A stretch of DNA of 64,000 bases from Vibrio lentus (GCF_002875945.1 NZ_MCZK01000113.1:1-64000), one strand, 5' to 3'; positions 54,701 to 62,943 are shown, counted from the stretch's first letter. The notes: generated by a model from the letters alone, not told the origin. Program-made: numbers and translations.

Positions 54701-57700
54701 GCTGTTCATGTAGTCAACAATTTCACCCAGAGTACGACACTCAGCTAGGTCTTCAGGGTTTAGTTCTGGCAATGTTGGCAGCTGGTCTTGAACCGTACCA
54801 AGGATCTCTACACGTTTGATTGAGTCGATGCCAAGGTCTGCTTCCATGTCCATTGCTAGGTCGAGCATTTCTGTTGGGTAGCCCGTTTTATCCGCTACTA
54901 CGCTCAACATTGTGCTTTGAACTTGTTCTGCGTTTAAACCGTTTGATACTGCTTGCACTGGTGCAGATATTTGAGCTGCTACTGGAGCAGAAGCTGGAAG
55001 CTTGCTGTTCATGTAGGCTACGATTTCGCCTAGAGTGCGACATTCAGCTAAGTCTTCAGGGTTTAGCTCTGGAAGAGTAGGCAGTTCATCTTGAACCGTA
55101 CCAAGAATCTCAACACGTTTGATTGAATCGATACCAAGGTCAGCTTCCATATCCATTGCTAGGTCTAGCATTTCAGTCGGGTAGCCCGTTTTCTCTGCTA
55201 CTACTTCTAACATGGTTTTTTGAACGACAGCCGCATCTAGTCCGTTGTTAGCTGCTGCTGGCGCCACTACTTCCGTTTGTGCTGCAACTGGTGCAGAAGT
55301 CGGAAGTTTACTGTTCATGTAGTCAACAATTTCGCCCAGAGTACGACACTCAGCTAAGTCTTCAGGGTTTAGCTCTGGAAGAGTAGGCAGTTTATCTTGA
55401 ACCGTACCAAGAATCTCAACACGCTTGATTGAATCGATACCAAGGTCTGCTTCCATATCCATTTCTAGATCAAGCATTTCCGTTGGGTAACCTGTCTTCT
55501 CAGCAACCACTTCTAGCATGGTTTGTTGAACGACTTTTGCATCAAGACCGTTAGCTGCTTGAACAGGAGCAGTTGCGCTTGGCTGTGCGGCAACAGGCGC
55601 TGATGCTGGCATCTTGCTGTTCATGCTTTTACTGTTCATGTAGCCGACGATTTCGCCAAGAGTACGACACTCAGCTAAATCTTCAGGGTTCAGCTCAGGT
55701 AGGTTTGGCATTTCGTCTTGAACGGTACCAAGAATCTCTACGCGCTTGATTGAGTCGATACCAAGGTCTGCTTCCATGTCCATTTCTAGATCAAGCATTT
55801 CCGTTGGGTAACCCGTTTTCTCAGCGACCACTTCTAGCATCACTTTTTCAGCATCGGCTGATTGTACTGCTACTGGTGCAGCTACAGGAGCTGGTTGCGC
55901 TTTAACTGGCACAGGTTGAGCTGCAACAGGCGCTGCCGCTTGAGCCGCTACTTGCGGTGCAGGCACGGCTTTCTGTACTGGAGCTTTCTGAGCTACCACA
56001 TTTTGAACAGGTGCTGCTTGTACAGGAGTCGTTTGCACTTGAGCTACAGGTTGTTGAACGACAGCTGTTGGAGTAGCTGGAGCTTGAATCGCTGGCTGAG
56101 CATTTACAGAAGCAACGAAGGTTGGTTGTGCTGTTTCGACTGATCCTTGCGTCAGCATGTTCAGTGCTGAGTTGTTGCTGTGCGCTTGCATTTCTAGGTA
56201 ATGAGCGTGCGCTTTTAGCGTCTCAGCTTGGTGCTGGTGGAACATCTCCATAGAACGCTGTAGGTTCTCAGGAATTGCTACGCCTGCTGTTGCCATTTTC
56301 GCTTGCTCAGACATTAGGGTGTTGAACGTGTCACCGTATTGCTGAGGAATCGCAAGGAACTGCTGATGTACTTCTGCTGCTTGTTGTTGAGCATTGAAGA
56401 ACGATTGCAGTGAAGACTCATCAACCGTTACTGAAGCTGTTGGTTGAATAGTCGCTGGTGCAGGTTGTGCTACTTGAAGCTGCTGAGTTGCTGTTGCTAC
56501 TTGTAGACTTGGTGCTGCAACTGATTGTTGTACATTTGAAGCTTGAGGAGCAGCCACAGGTACTTCAACGATTTCTGTTTTAATCACTTCTTTTTCCACG
56601 ATTTTCTCGACTTCAACTTTCACTTCAACAATCTCAGTCTTTTCGGTGACGTTGCCCGAAGCCAATGATTGATCCATTTTCTTACGAGTAGCAGGGCTGA
56701 TGTAGTTGGTTGCATTCAGTTTGATGTTCATTGGTGATGCCTTTGCAGGTTCAGCAATGTCAGCTTGGTAAGGGTCAATGTTGTCTAATGAAACACCTGC
56801 CACGCACAGTTGAACCGCAGCTAAACGAAGCTGTTGGTCACTGTCGCCTTTAGGGCTTGGGTTGATGCTGATTGCGTAAAGCTCTTCGTTCTTATCAGCC
56901 AATGTTTTCTCAATCAGCTTTTGAAGAATGTTTTTCGGACCGAACTCTACGAATACGCGTGCACCGGCTTCATACATCGCTTCAATTTGCTCGCTAAAAC
57001 GAACCGATTGCAGCATGTGTTGCTTGAACGCTTTCTTGATCGCTTTAGCGTCTTTGCTGTGCAGCTTGCCTGTTGCATTTGAGTAAAGCGGCAGTGTTGG
57101 AGCGCTGAATGAAGCTTTATCAATTGCAGCAGCAAATGGTTTTTGAGCGTGAGCAACAAGCGGTGTATGGAAAGCACCAGATACTGGCAGAGCAATTGCT
57201 TTGAAGCCTTGTTCAGTTAGCGCTTGTGCTGCTTGTTGAACCGTCGCAGTTGGACCTGCAATAACCAGTTGAGTCGGAGCGTTGTAGTTGGCAATACTCA
57301 CGCCTTCAAATTGGCTGATGCAGTTTTCAACGGCTGGAAGTTTGTCTGCGTCTAGGATGACCGCAAACATAGTACCGCTGTCACCTTGTTCAGGTGTCGC
57401 TGCCATCGCATCGCCACGAGCGAAAGCTAGTTGGTAGTAATCGTCTTGCGAGATAACACCCGATGCACATAGTGCACTTAGCTCACCAAAGCTGTGGCCT
57501 GCGACCATGTCTGCTTTGAAGCCAGCTTGAGTCATGATGTCGAACTGACCCATAGACACAGTACCAATCGCACTTTGCGCGTTGGCCGTGTTGGTTAGCA
57601 CTGCTTCTTGAGCTTTGGTTGCTTCCGGTGTGAAGGTTGGAATTGGGAACAGAATTTGCGACAGAGCCGTTTTCTTGTGCTGACCAAATACTTGATCCGC

Positions 57701-59581
57701 TTGAGCAAGCTGTTGGCGCATCTCAGGGTAATGACAAGCAAGCTCGCGACCCATGTTTAGGTATTGCGAACCTTGACCTGCAAATAGTGCTGCCACTTTA
57801 CCTGCGCCGTTTTCAGCAATCAGTGCCGACTCACGGTAGCTAGTACCGTTTGGCATCTGCCAATGTGCTTTGGTTTGGCTTTCAAGCATAGAAACCGCTT
57901 GAGTCAGCTGCGCTTGAAGGTCTGCTTGGTCAGTCACGACTAAGCCAATACGAGCATGCTTAGCGTCAATTTCGCGTAGAGCGTTTTGTTCAGCAAGCGC
58001 TACTAGTTTGAACGCAGCATCTGCAGCTTGAGTTGAAACTTGTTTTAGCTCATTGATCAGTGCTTGACGAGATTCCGCGCTGAATAACAGAGTTTGCGGT
58101 ACTTGGCGCTGACGGTATTTGTCACCGCGAGCATGTTCTGGGGTGTACTCTTCCAAGACAACGTGGAAGTTAGTGCCACCAAAACCGAATGAGCTGATAC
58201 CTGCGCGGCGCGGTGTGCCGTCGACACGTTTCATCCAAGGACGCGTTTGTGTGTTTAGGTAGAACGGTGAGTTCTCGATATCCAACTTAGGATTCGGAGC
58301 CGATACGTTAATTGTTGGCGGCAGTACTTTGTGGTGCAGTGCTAATGCAGCTTTGATTAAACCTGCAGTACCCGCAGTTGATTTAGTGTGACCAATTTGA
58401 GATTTCACAGAGCCTAACGCAATGTGTTGCTTCTCTTCATTGTTCTCACTGAATACCGAGTTTAAGCCGCCAAATTCAGCCACATCACCCGCAGCTGTAC
58501 CTGTACCGTGCGCTTCTAAAAGGCCAAGTGTGTGCGGTGCGAAACCAGCATCATCGTAAGCACGTTTAAGCGCTTTCGCTTGTCCTTCAGGGCGAGGTGC
58601 GTAAATACTCTTGAACTTACCATCCGAAGAAGAACCGACACCTTTAATCACTGAGTAGATTCTATCGCCATCGCGTTCTGCATCTTCAAGACGCTTAAGA
58701 GCAACCATGCCGATGCCTTCACCAATCATCATACCTTTTGAGTCGATGTCGAAAGGTTGAATGGTTTCATTGGTGGTGAATGCTGGTGTTTTAGAGAAAC
58801 TCATGTACATGGTTGGTGAGTTATCAGTACACACACCACCTGTGATCATCATTTCACTGCGGCCTTCAACTAGCTCACTTAGAGCCATGCGCATTGCGGC
58901 TAGAGAACCTGCACAAGCAGCATCTACTACACAGTTAATGCCACCAAGGTCAAAGCGGTTAGCAATACGACCTGAAATTACGTTACCCAATGAACCAGGG
59001 AATGAGTTCTCTTCCCAGTGGATGTATTGGTCTTGGAATTTTTTGATCAGCATCTCGCTGTCTTCGTCGTTGATGCCACTGCTCTTGAAGACTTTTTTCA
59101 AAACAGGGTATTGAAGACGAGCATTCAGGCTTTGAGCGATCTTCTGACCACCACCAACACCGAGCGTAATACCGATCTTATCGCGATCATAGCCTTCAGG
59201 AAGTTTTGCATCTTCAAGTACTTCCTTTGCCACGATCAGAGAAAGCAGCTGTGACGTATCAGTCAGTTCTAGGATGTTTGGCGGAAGGCCGAACTCCATT
59301 GGGTTGAAGTCCACTTCAGGGATGAAACCACCGCGCTTACAGTAAGACTTGTCTGGCGTAGTACGATCTGAATCGTAGTAATCTTCTGGACGCCAGTGCG
59401 TATCTGGCACTTCAGTAATCGCATCGATCTTTTCGCTGATAAGGTCCCAAAATTTATTCAGGTAACGAGAGTTTGCAAACATGCTCGCCATACCAACGAT
59501 AGCGACAGGCATATCTTTAAGGCGTTTATTCAATCGAGTATCGTCGACTGATTCCGGTGTATTTGTCTCGGGTTGGCTCAT
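51749..59581 (-). CDS. pfaA: PfaA, multidomain KS-AT-5xACP-KR-DH PUFA synthase
   Basis: 2610 residues. Ketosynthase (about 25-480, Cys near 223 in VDAACAGSLAAMRMAL); malonyl-CoA acyltransferase (about 600-890, GHSFGELSALCASG, Ser near 696); Ala/Pro/Gln linker; five tandem acyl carrier proteins, each with the phosphopantetheine serine in LGIDSIKRVEIL (near 1274, 1384, 1485, 1586, 1685); ketoreductase (about 2010-2280, VLVTGGAKGVTFECAL); and a C-terminal hot-dog, dehydratase-like region (FIQDHCIAGNPVLPTVCAIQWM near 2330). Complete, without frameshift. GGAG precedes the ATG. First gene of pfaABCD; PfaE, encoded divergently, should activate the ACPs. Confidence 0.97.
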   Translation of the reverse strand: MSQPETNTPESVDDTRLNKRLKDMPVAIVGMASMFANSRYLNKFWDLISEKIDAITEVPDTHWRPEDYYDSDRTTPDKSYCKRGGFIPEVDFNPMEFGLPPNILELTDTSQLLSLIVAKEVLEDAKLPEGYDRDKIGITLGVGGGQKIAQSLNARLQYPVLKKVFKSSGINDEDSEMLIKKFQDQYIHWEENSFPGSLGNVISGRIANRFDLGGINCVVDAACAGSLAAMRMALSELVEGRSEMMITGGVCTDNSPTMYMSFSKTPAFTTNETIQPFDIDSKGMMIGEGIGMVALKRLEDAERDGDRIYSVIKGVGSSSDGKFKSIYAPRPEGQAKALKRAYDDAGFAPHTLGLLEAHGTGTAAGDVAEFGGLNSVFSENNEEKQHIALGSVKSQIGHTKSTAGTAGLIKAALALHHKVLPPTINVSAPNPKLDIENSPFYLNTQTRPWMKRVDGTPRRAGISSFGFGGTNFHVVLEEYTPEHARGDKYRQRQVPQTLLFSAESRQALINELKQVSTQAADAAFKLVALAEQNALREIDAKHARIGLVVTDQADLQAQLTQAVSMLESQTKAHWQMPNGTSYRESALIAENGAGKVAALFAGQGSQYLNMGRELACHYPEMRQQLAQADQVFGQHKKTALSQILFPIPTFTPEATKAQEAVLTNTANAQSAIGTVSMGQFDIMTQAGFKADMVAGHSFGELSALCASGVISQDDYYQLAFARGDAMAATPEQGDSGTMFAVILDADKLPAVENCISQFEGVSIANYNAPTQLVIAGPTATVQQAAQALTEQGFKAIALPVSGAFHTPLVAHAQKPFAAAIDKASFSAPTLPLYSNATGKLHSKDAKAIKKAFKQHMLQSVRFSEQIEAMYEAGARVFVEFGPKNILQKLIEKTLADKNEELYAISINPSPKGDSDQQLRLAAVQLCVAGVSLDNIDPYQADIAEPAKASPMNIKLNATNYISPATRKKMDQSLASGNVTEKTEIVEVKVEVEKIVEKEVIKTEIVEVPVAAPQASNVQQSVAAPSLQVATATQQLQVAQPAPATIQPTASVTVDESSLQSFFNAQQQAAEVHQQFLAIPQQYGDTFNTLMSEQAKMATAGVAIPENLQRSMEMFHQHQAETLKAHAHYLEMQAHSNNSALNMLTQGSVETAQPTFVASVNAQPAIQAPATPTAVVQQPVAQVQTTPVQAAPVQNVVAQKAPVQKAVPAPQVAAQAAAPVAAQPVPVKAQPAPVAAPVAVQSADAEKVMLEVVAEKTGYPTEMLDLEMDMEADLGIDSIKRVEILGTVQDEMPNLPELNPEDLAECRTLGEIVGYMNSKSMNSKMPASAPVAAQPSATAPVQAANGLDAKVVQQTMLEVVAEKTGYPTEMLDLEMDMEADLGIDSIKRVEILGTVQDKLPTLPELNPEDLAECRTLGEIVDYMNSKLPTSAPVAAQTEVVAPAAANNGLDAAVVQKTMLEVVAEKTGYPTEMLDLAMDMEADLGIDSIKRVEILGTVQDELPTLPELNPEDLAECRTLGEIVAYMNSKLPASAPVAAQISAPVQAVSNGLNAEQVQSTMLSVVADKTGYPTEMLDLAMDMEADLGIDSIKRVEILGTVQDQLPTLPELNPEDLAECRTLGEIVDYMNSKLAPSSEAAAVAPAAESASNDLKPAHVQSTMMEVVADKTGYPAEMLDLAMDMEADLGIDSIKRVEILGTVQDQLPTLPELNPEDLAECRTLGEIVTYMQSKLSAAAPVATAKADSVTPIAETATAELPPHNEVALKKLPAADKLVDCFSKDACVVITDDGHNAGVLAEKLTANGIQVAVVRSALSAASPLNSEIASYTLNSVDDAGVTAVINDIEADLKTSNKVIAGFIHLQAIVDAKQSNEQAVNLNADSRASLTTAFLFAKHLNGQLNAVSGRSVFFTLSRIDGGFGYLDTKQLANAELNQAALSGLTKTLSHEWSNVFCRALDADASIDARHLAEAITGELFDIDTNTVEIGLSHAENGESGRATLIAATPGAAQTKNTGAQLTKSDKVLVTGGAKGVTFECALTLAKQCKSHFILAGRSKHITSAELPQWAQGKQEKELKPAAIAHLQATGDKPTPKKVDALLKPVLSSLEINAALAAFNEIGASAEYLSLDVSNHESVAKTLANFEGITGLIHGAGVLADKHIQDKTLDELNMVYGTKVGGLEAVLGGLDSSKLKLIAMFSSASGFYGNTGQSDYSMSNEILNKAALQLSARNPQAKVMSFNWGPWDGGMVNAALKRMFTERGVYVIPLQAGAELFSSQLLNETGIQLLVGTSMQGSDNKEAAVKKLNAESVHLAKSPLNTSITVTRHLDPKALPFIQDHCIAGNPVLPTVCAIQWMREVAEQLLGVNVSVHNYKLLKGVIFDTDEVQELKLVLSSDAKSKDQLKAVISCQGRPQYQAQLQVASVQVSEDVQQASVKRFEANTSAPVTTAQALYSDGTLFHGPRLQGITSVERFDDLGLLAQCQLPHIENSDCGSFIPKQGFGDSQPFAEDYLLQAMLVWARLKYGAASLPSAIGEFICYAPMHNGDQGWLELSVIKSTARSLQADISLYHQDGRLSAVMKGAKVTISKSLNDAFLPKSSSAVSKKEATKNAEKEQLS
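54412..55845 (-). repeat. Five ~300-bp tandem repeats encoding the PfaA acyl carrier proteins
   Basis: Repeat units are centred on the LGIDSIKRVEI codons near 55757, 55430, 55125, 54824 and 54526. Spacing is about 100 codons, but 110 between the first and second, where the linker has a duplicated MNSK word. Linkers are Ala/Pro-rich (SAPVAAQ). The DNA of the units is highly similar, so the array could change copy number by recombination. Confidence 0.9.
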
Positions 59582-60298
59582 TATGAGTCTCCACTAGAAA
59601 TCACAGAAAGTGATGTCGTGTTTTGAGGCTGCGCTTTTAAAGCTATAGAAAGAAAATCTGAAACAGATTTAGGGAAGCGCAGCTGAAAATTCAGGTTGCT
59701 GAGTGGCGGCAACCAGATAGAAATTAGGCTTTCGAAGTGCGTTGACTTACGAGAGTAGGGGAGGTGTTTCATGCGCGACGGTGGCATTCAAATGTTGAGG
59801 CGATGTCCATTAAAATCCTGTTCAAAGTCTGACTAAATGACAAATCGGTATCCGCAAAGAAAACGTGTGAATTTGTTTAATGGTTGAGCAGGCTACCCGA
59901 GGTGAGTTGTCGATACAATGCTCCCAGAGGCCACTATGATCTGTTCAGACCAGATGAATTTGGCATGGTTTTGATTTTTGTATTTTTAATTTAATTAACT
60001 TATTGATAATTAATGAGTATGGGTTGTTTTTTAGTGTTTTTACTCTATATTTTGACTTGGTGAGATCTATGTCATATTTTTGTAAGTAACATTTAACGGG
60101 TGCCTCTTATGTAAGGCTAAGTGTGATCTGTGTTTTAATTTGTTATTATTTGAAAAATTAGCTTTAAGTCCGTATATGAAGGGTGTTTCCCTCCCGTATT
60201 CTCTAGGTTTCGCTTAAATCATAGATGAGTTAAATTTGTTCGATTTGGTTGTTCCAATCGTGTTTGAAGAGTGGTTTGTAGAAGTGAGTTCGAGTTAA
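59582..60298. promoter_or_regulatory. 717-bp divergent control region pfaA/pfaE with operator-like palindrome
   Basis: No gene is supported; a short minus-strand frame ending at 59581 is not credible. The outstanding signal is ATCTGTTCAGACCAGAT (59939-59955), a palindrome around a central A with one mismatched pair. Its core, CTGtTCAGACCAG, differs from the FadR consensus CTGGTCnGACCAG at one base. The region from 59956 to 60200 is very AT-rich. No promoter boxes could be assigned firmly, and no regulator gene such as pfaR is adjacent. Confidence 0.5.
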
Positions 60299-61126
60299 AT
60301 GAAAACTCCCGTTGTTGATTTGTGGCTATGTTCTCTGAGTAATTTAAATGACCAGCCAAACAATGTATCGCAGCTCAAAAAGAGACTGACAGCCGATGAG
60401 ATTGCCAAAGTTGAGCGCTATCGAATGCCCTTATCTCAGACTCAAGCTTTGTATGTTCGAAACTACCTAAGAAAGGTGCTGTCTAGCTATTCTGATTTGA
60501 TGCCTGAAGAGTGGCGTTTTGAATATGGTGAGAAAGGAAAGCCAAGCTTAATTGAGAAACAACAAATAGAAACCGGCCTGAATTTCAATATCAGTCATAG
60601 CAAAGAACATTTGTTAATCGCGGTTTGCCAGAGAGAAGGGAAACAAGTTCATCTGGGTGTTGATATTGAACATGCAAGAAGCTCGACCAATATCGACTCG
60701 ATCATGAAGCACTATTTTTCAGATACAGAATTGACGGATTTACTTGAGCTCAGCAAAGAACAACAAAGAGAGCGTTTTTTCGATCTGTGGGCGCTGAAGG
60801 AGTCGTATATCAAAGCGACGGGCAGGGGGCTAGCGACATCGTTGCGAAGCTTTTCGTTTGATTTCTCTAACCTGACTGAACAAACACTGTCACTTCACGC
60901 CTCGGACTTTCAATCAAACTTGCAAGATGAAATTAGATTGCATGGCGGAATCAGTGTATATGCCGAAGTTGAGTTGGATGCTGCTGAACAAAGCGATATT
61001 TCTACAGCATGGCAATGTTGCTTAGGGCGATTGGATGACCAGTACCGATTTGCGGTTACGCTGGGTGGGGCGAGTCTTCCAATGCAATTAGAGATGAGAA
61101 CCTTTTCGTCGTCTCATCTCTTTTAA
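60299..61126 (+). CDS. pfaE: PfaE, Sfp-type 4'-phosphopantetheinyl transferase
   Basis: Transfers the phosphopantetheine arm of CoA to the serines of the PfaA acyl carrier proteins. 275 residues with Sfp-family motifs: GKPSLIEKQQ...LNFNISHSKE, the Mg-binding GVDIEHARS and FFDLWALKESYIKATGRGLATSL. Divergent from pfaA, 717 bases away. The ATG directly follows the sequence GAGTTAA; ribosome site GAAGTGAG is about 10 bases upstream. Required for PUFA synthase activity, as the ACPs are inactive without it. Confidence 0.93.
   Translation: MKTPVVDLWLCSLSNLNDQPNNVSQLKKRLTADEIAKVERYRMPLSQTQALYVRNYLRKVLSSYSDLMPEEWRFEYGEKGKPSLIEKQQIETGLNFNISHSKEHLLIAVCQREGKQVHLGVDIEHARSSTNIDSIMKHYFSDTELTDLLELSKEQQRERFFDLWALKESYIKATGRGLATSLRSFSFDFSNLTEQTLSLHASDFQSNLQDEIRLHGGISVYAEVELDAAEQSDISTAWQCCLGRLDDQYRFAVTLGGASLPMQLEMRTFSSSHLF
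61090..61124 (+). terminator. Terminator hairpin inside the last codons of pfaE
   Basis: AGAGATGAGA (61090-61099) pairs perfectly with TCTCATCTCT (61112-61121), 12-base loop, followed by TTTT that runs into the TAA stop. Only 20 bases separate pfaE from the convergent thioesterase gene, so the terminator has been placed in the coding end. Confidence 0.7.
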
Positions 61127-61146
61127 GCTAGTTTGGTGAGATGAAG

Positions 61147-61554
61147 TTAGCTCGTTTCGCCAAGCATCGCTTTTAATACTTCAGCAGGCACGGGCTGCAG
61201 TTGTTTGTCTTTATCAAGGCAGACCATTTCGATATCACCAATCACCGCGGGTTTGGTTGCATCTTTACGCCACACTTCTTGTCGCCATAGCGTTTTGTAT
61301 TTGCCATCGAGTTCAAAAGAGGTTCGGATGTCGCAGATTTCTGCGAACTCAACACCATCTTGAAAAGTCATGTTGGCTTTATACACCGCAAAGCCTAATC
61401 CGTGTTCATTCCACAATGTTGCCAGTTTATCGCTACCCAACACATGTTCGCGTGCACGTTCAAAGTACTTTAGAAAATTAGGGTGATAAACCACACCTGA
61501 GTGATCGGTATCTTCATAGTAAATTTGTACTGGGTGATGGTAGATCTGACTCAT
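61147..61554 (-). CDS. Hot-dog acyl-CoA thioesterase (4HBT/YbgC type, Orf6-like)
   Basis: 135 residues with the 4HBT signature YYEDTDHSGVVYHPNFLKYFERARE, whose Asp is the catalytic residue in this family, and the core VEFAEICDIRTSFELDGKYKTLWRQEVWR. ATG 61554 is chosen over the TTG at 61563. A thioesterase (Orf6) of this fold is described beside the EPA synthase genes of Photobacterium profundum. The same position here suggests that it releases or edits PUFA chains from the synthase, but a general acyl-CoA role is also possible. Confidence 0.88.
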   Translation of the reverse strand: MSQIYHHPVQIYYEDTDHSGVVYHPNFLKYFERAREHVLGSDKLATLWNEHGLGFAVYKANMTFQDGVEFAEICDIRTSFELDGKYKTLWRQEVWRKDATKPAVIGDIEMVCLDKDKQLQPVPAEVLKAMLGETS

Positions 61555-61710
61555 TGATATCAACTCTTATTAAGTAGTGGGGGTGTAAATCTGGCTAAGT
61601 TGTGCAGCACTCTACAGGATAGGTTGAAATTACTTCAAGGCATCATCGACTATCGAGCTTTTGGTCAGACCTCATTCGGCCTTATTCATTACTAATACGT
61701 TGGTCAACTC

Positions 61711-61816
61711 CCACCCATTTACAAATATTCTATGTGTCATTTTCCACCCATTAATATTTGCATCAGTTAGTCGATTAGAGCTTATCGATCTTAAGAAGCC
61801 TTACGGTTAAAGGCTT
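61711..61816. promoter_or_regulatory. Candidate activator sites upstream of the dct promoter
   Basis: Direct repeat CCACCCATT..A..AATATT at 61711-61728 and 61744-61757, 33 bases apart (three helical turns). A perfect inverted repeat AAGCCTT-ACGGTTA-AAGGCTT lies at 61796-61816, about 20 bases before the sigma-54 -24 element. These are placed where an enhancer-binding protein such as DctD would bind. The rest of the 61564-61910 gap shows no gene. Confidence 0.4.
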
Positions 61817-61836
61817 GTTAATGTTTTGTTTCAATG

Positions 61837-61852
61837 TGGCGCGCTAATTGCC
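61837..61852 (+). promoter_or_regulatory. Sigma-54 (RpoN) type promoter of dctPQM
   Basis: TGGCGC (61837-61842), 5 bases, TTGCC (61848-61852). The GG and GC dinucleotides have the canonical 10-base separation, and only minor positions depart from TGGCAC-N5-TTGCA/T. Transcription would start near 61862, about 50 bases before dctP. Confidence 0.7.
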
Positions 61853-61910
61853 TTAGTGAAAGCACGCAGTTCCCATTGATGGGCTGCTTTGTTTACTAAG
61901 GAGAATAATA

Positions 61911-62906
61911 ATGTTTAAGCCTCTTACCCTGCTGTCTGTATCTGCTCTGGCACTCACTAGCTTCAATGCTGCCGCTAACTGTGATCCAGGTGAAATTGTG
62001 ATTAAGTTCAGTCACGTAACCAATACTGATAAGCACCCGAAAGGCATTGCTGCTTCTTTACTAGAAGAGCGAGTAAACACGGAAATGAACGGCAAAGCTT
62101 GTATGCAAGTTTTCCCTAACTCAACGCTTTACGATGATAATAAGGTACTGGAAGCCCTGTTAAATGGTGATGTTCAAATGGCGGCGCCATCGCTGTCTAA
62201 ATTTGAGAAGTTCACTAAGAAATACCGCATTTTTGACCTTCCTTTCCTATTTGAAGATGTAGAAGCTGTTGACCGTTTCCAAAACTCAGAGTCTGGCGAA
62301 AAGCTGAAAAATGCGATGAAGCGTCGTGGTCTACAAGGCCTAGCGTTTTGGCACAATGGCATGAAACAGATGTCGGCAAACAAACCTCTTATCAATCCTG
62401 AAGACGCGGAAGGTTTGAAATTCCGTGTTCAAGCATCAGACGTATTAGTCGCTCAGTTTGAACAACTCGGTGCTAACCCACAGAAGATGTCTTTCAAAGA
62501 AGTATACGGTGGCCTGCAAACTAAGGTTATCGATGGCCAAGAGAACACATGGTCAAACATCTACGGTAAGAAGTTCTTTGAAGTACAAGACGGCGTGACA
62601 GAAACTAACCACGGTATCCTTGATTACCTTGTAGTAACGTCGAACGACTTCTGGAAAGACCTACCTGAAGATGTACGTACGCAACTTGGCACTATCGTTC
62701 AGGAAGTGTCTGAGACACGTAATGCTGAATCTTCAAAAGTTAACCTAGCGAACAAAAACAACATCATCGAAGCTGGTGGTGAGGTTCGTACTTTGACGCC
62801 TGAACAGCGTGAAGCATGGGTAACTGCACTTCAACCAGTATGGAAGAAGTTTGAAAAAGACATCGGTTCAGATCTTATCAATGCAGCGTTAGCTTCAAAC
62901 CAATAA
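61911..62906 (+). CDS. dctP: TRAP transporter solute-binding protein DctP
   Basis: Periplasmic C4-dicarboxylate-binding protein (331 residues). Signal peptide ending FNAAAN; mature start CDPGEIVIKFSHVTNTDKHPKG. The conserved substrate-binding Arg lies in GLKFRVQASDVLVAQFEQLGANP, and the DGQENTWSNIYGKKFFEVQDGVTETNHG signature is typical of the dicarboxylate subgroup. It delivers succinate, fumarate or malate to DctQM. A strong hairpin follows the stop. TAAGGAG lies about 8 bases before the ATG. Confidence 0.94.
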   Translation: MFKPLTLLSVSALALTSFNAAANCDPGEIVIKFSHVTNTDKHPKGIAASLLEERVNTEMNGKACMQVFPNSTLYDDNKVLEALLNGDVQMAAPSLSKFEKFTKKYRIFDLPFLFEDVEAVDRFQNSESGEKLKNAMKRRGLQGLAFWHNGMKQMSANKPLINPEDAEGLKFRVQASDVLVAQFEQLGANPQKMSFKEVYGGLQTKVIDGQENTWSNIYGKKFFEVQDGVTETNHGILDYLVVTSNDFWKDLPEDVRTQLGTIVQEVSETRNAESSKVNLANKNNIIEAGGEVRTLTPEQREAWVTALQPVWKKFEKDIGSDLINAALASNQ

Positions 62907-62914
62907 CACCGCTA

Positions 62915-62943
62915 AGGAGTAGCGAGCATGGTTCGCTACTCCT
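62915..62943 (+). promoter_or_regulatory. Intercistronic hairpin between dctP and dctQ
   Basis: A perfect 11-bp stem, AGGAGTAGCGA (62915-62925) / TCGCTACTCCT (62933-62943), 7-base loop, with no T run after it. Likely protects the dctP message or lowers dctQM expression. Confidence 0.75.

Noticed and set aside
59581..59787. 68-codon minus-strand frame directly upstream of pfaA.
   Set aside because: No similarity to any family I know and no ribosome site. It abuts pfaA in a region expected to be the leader and promoter.
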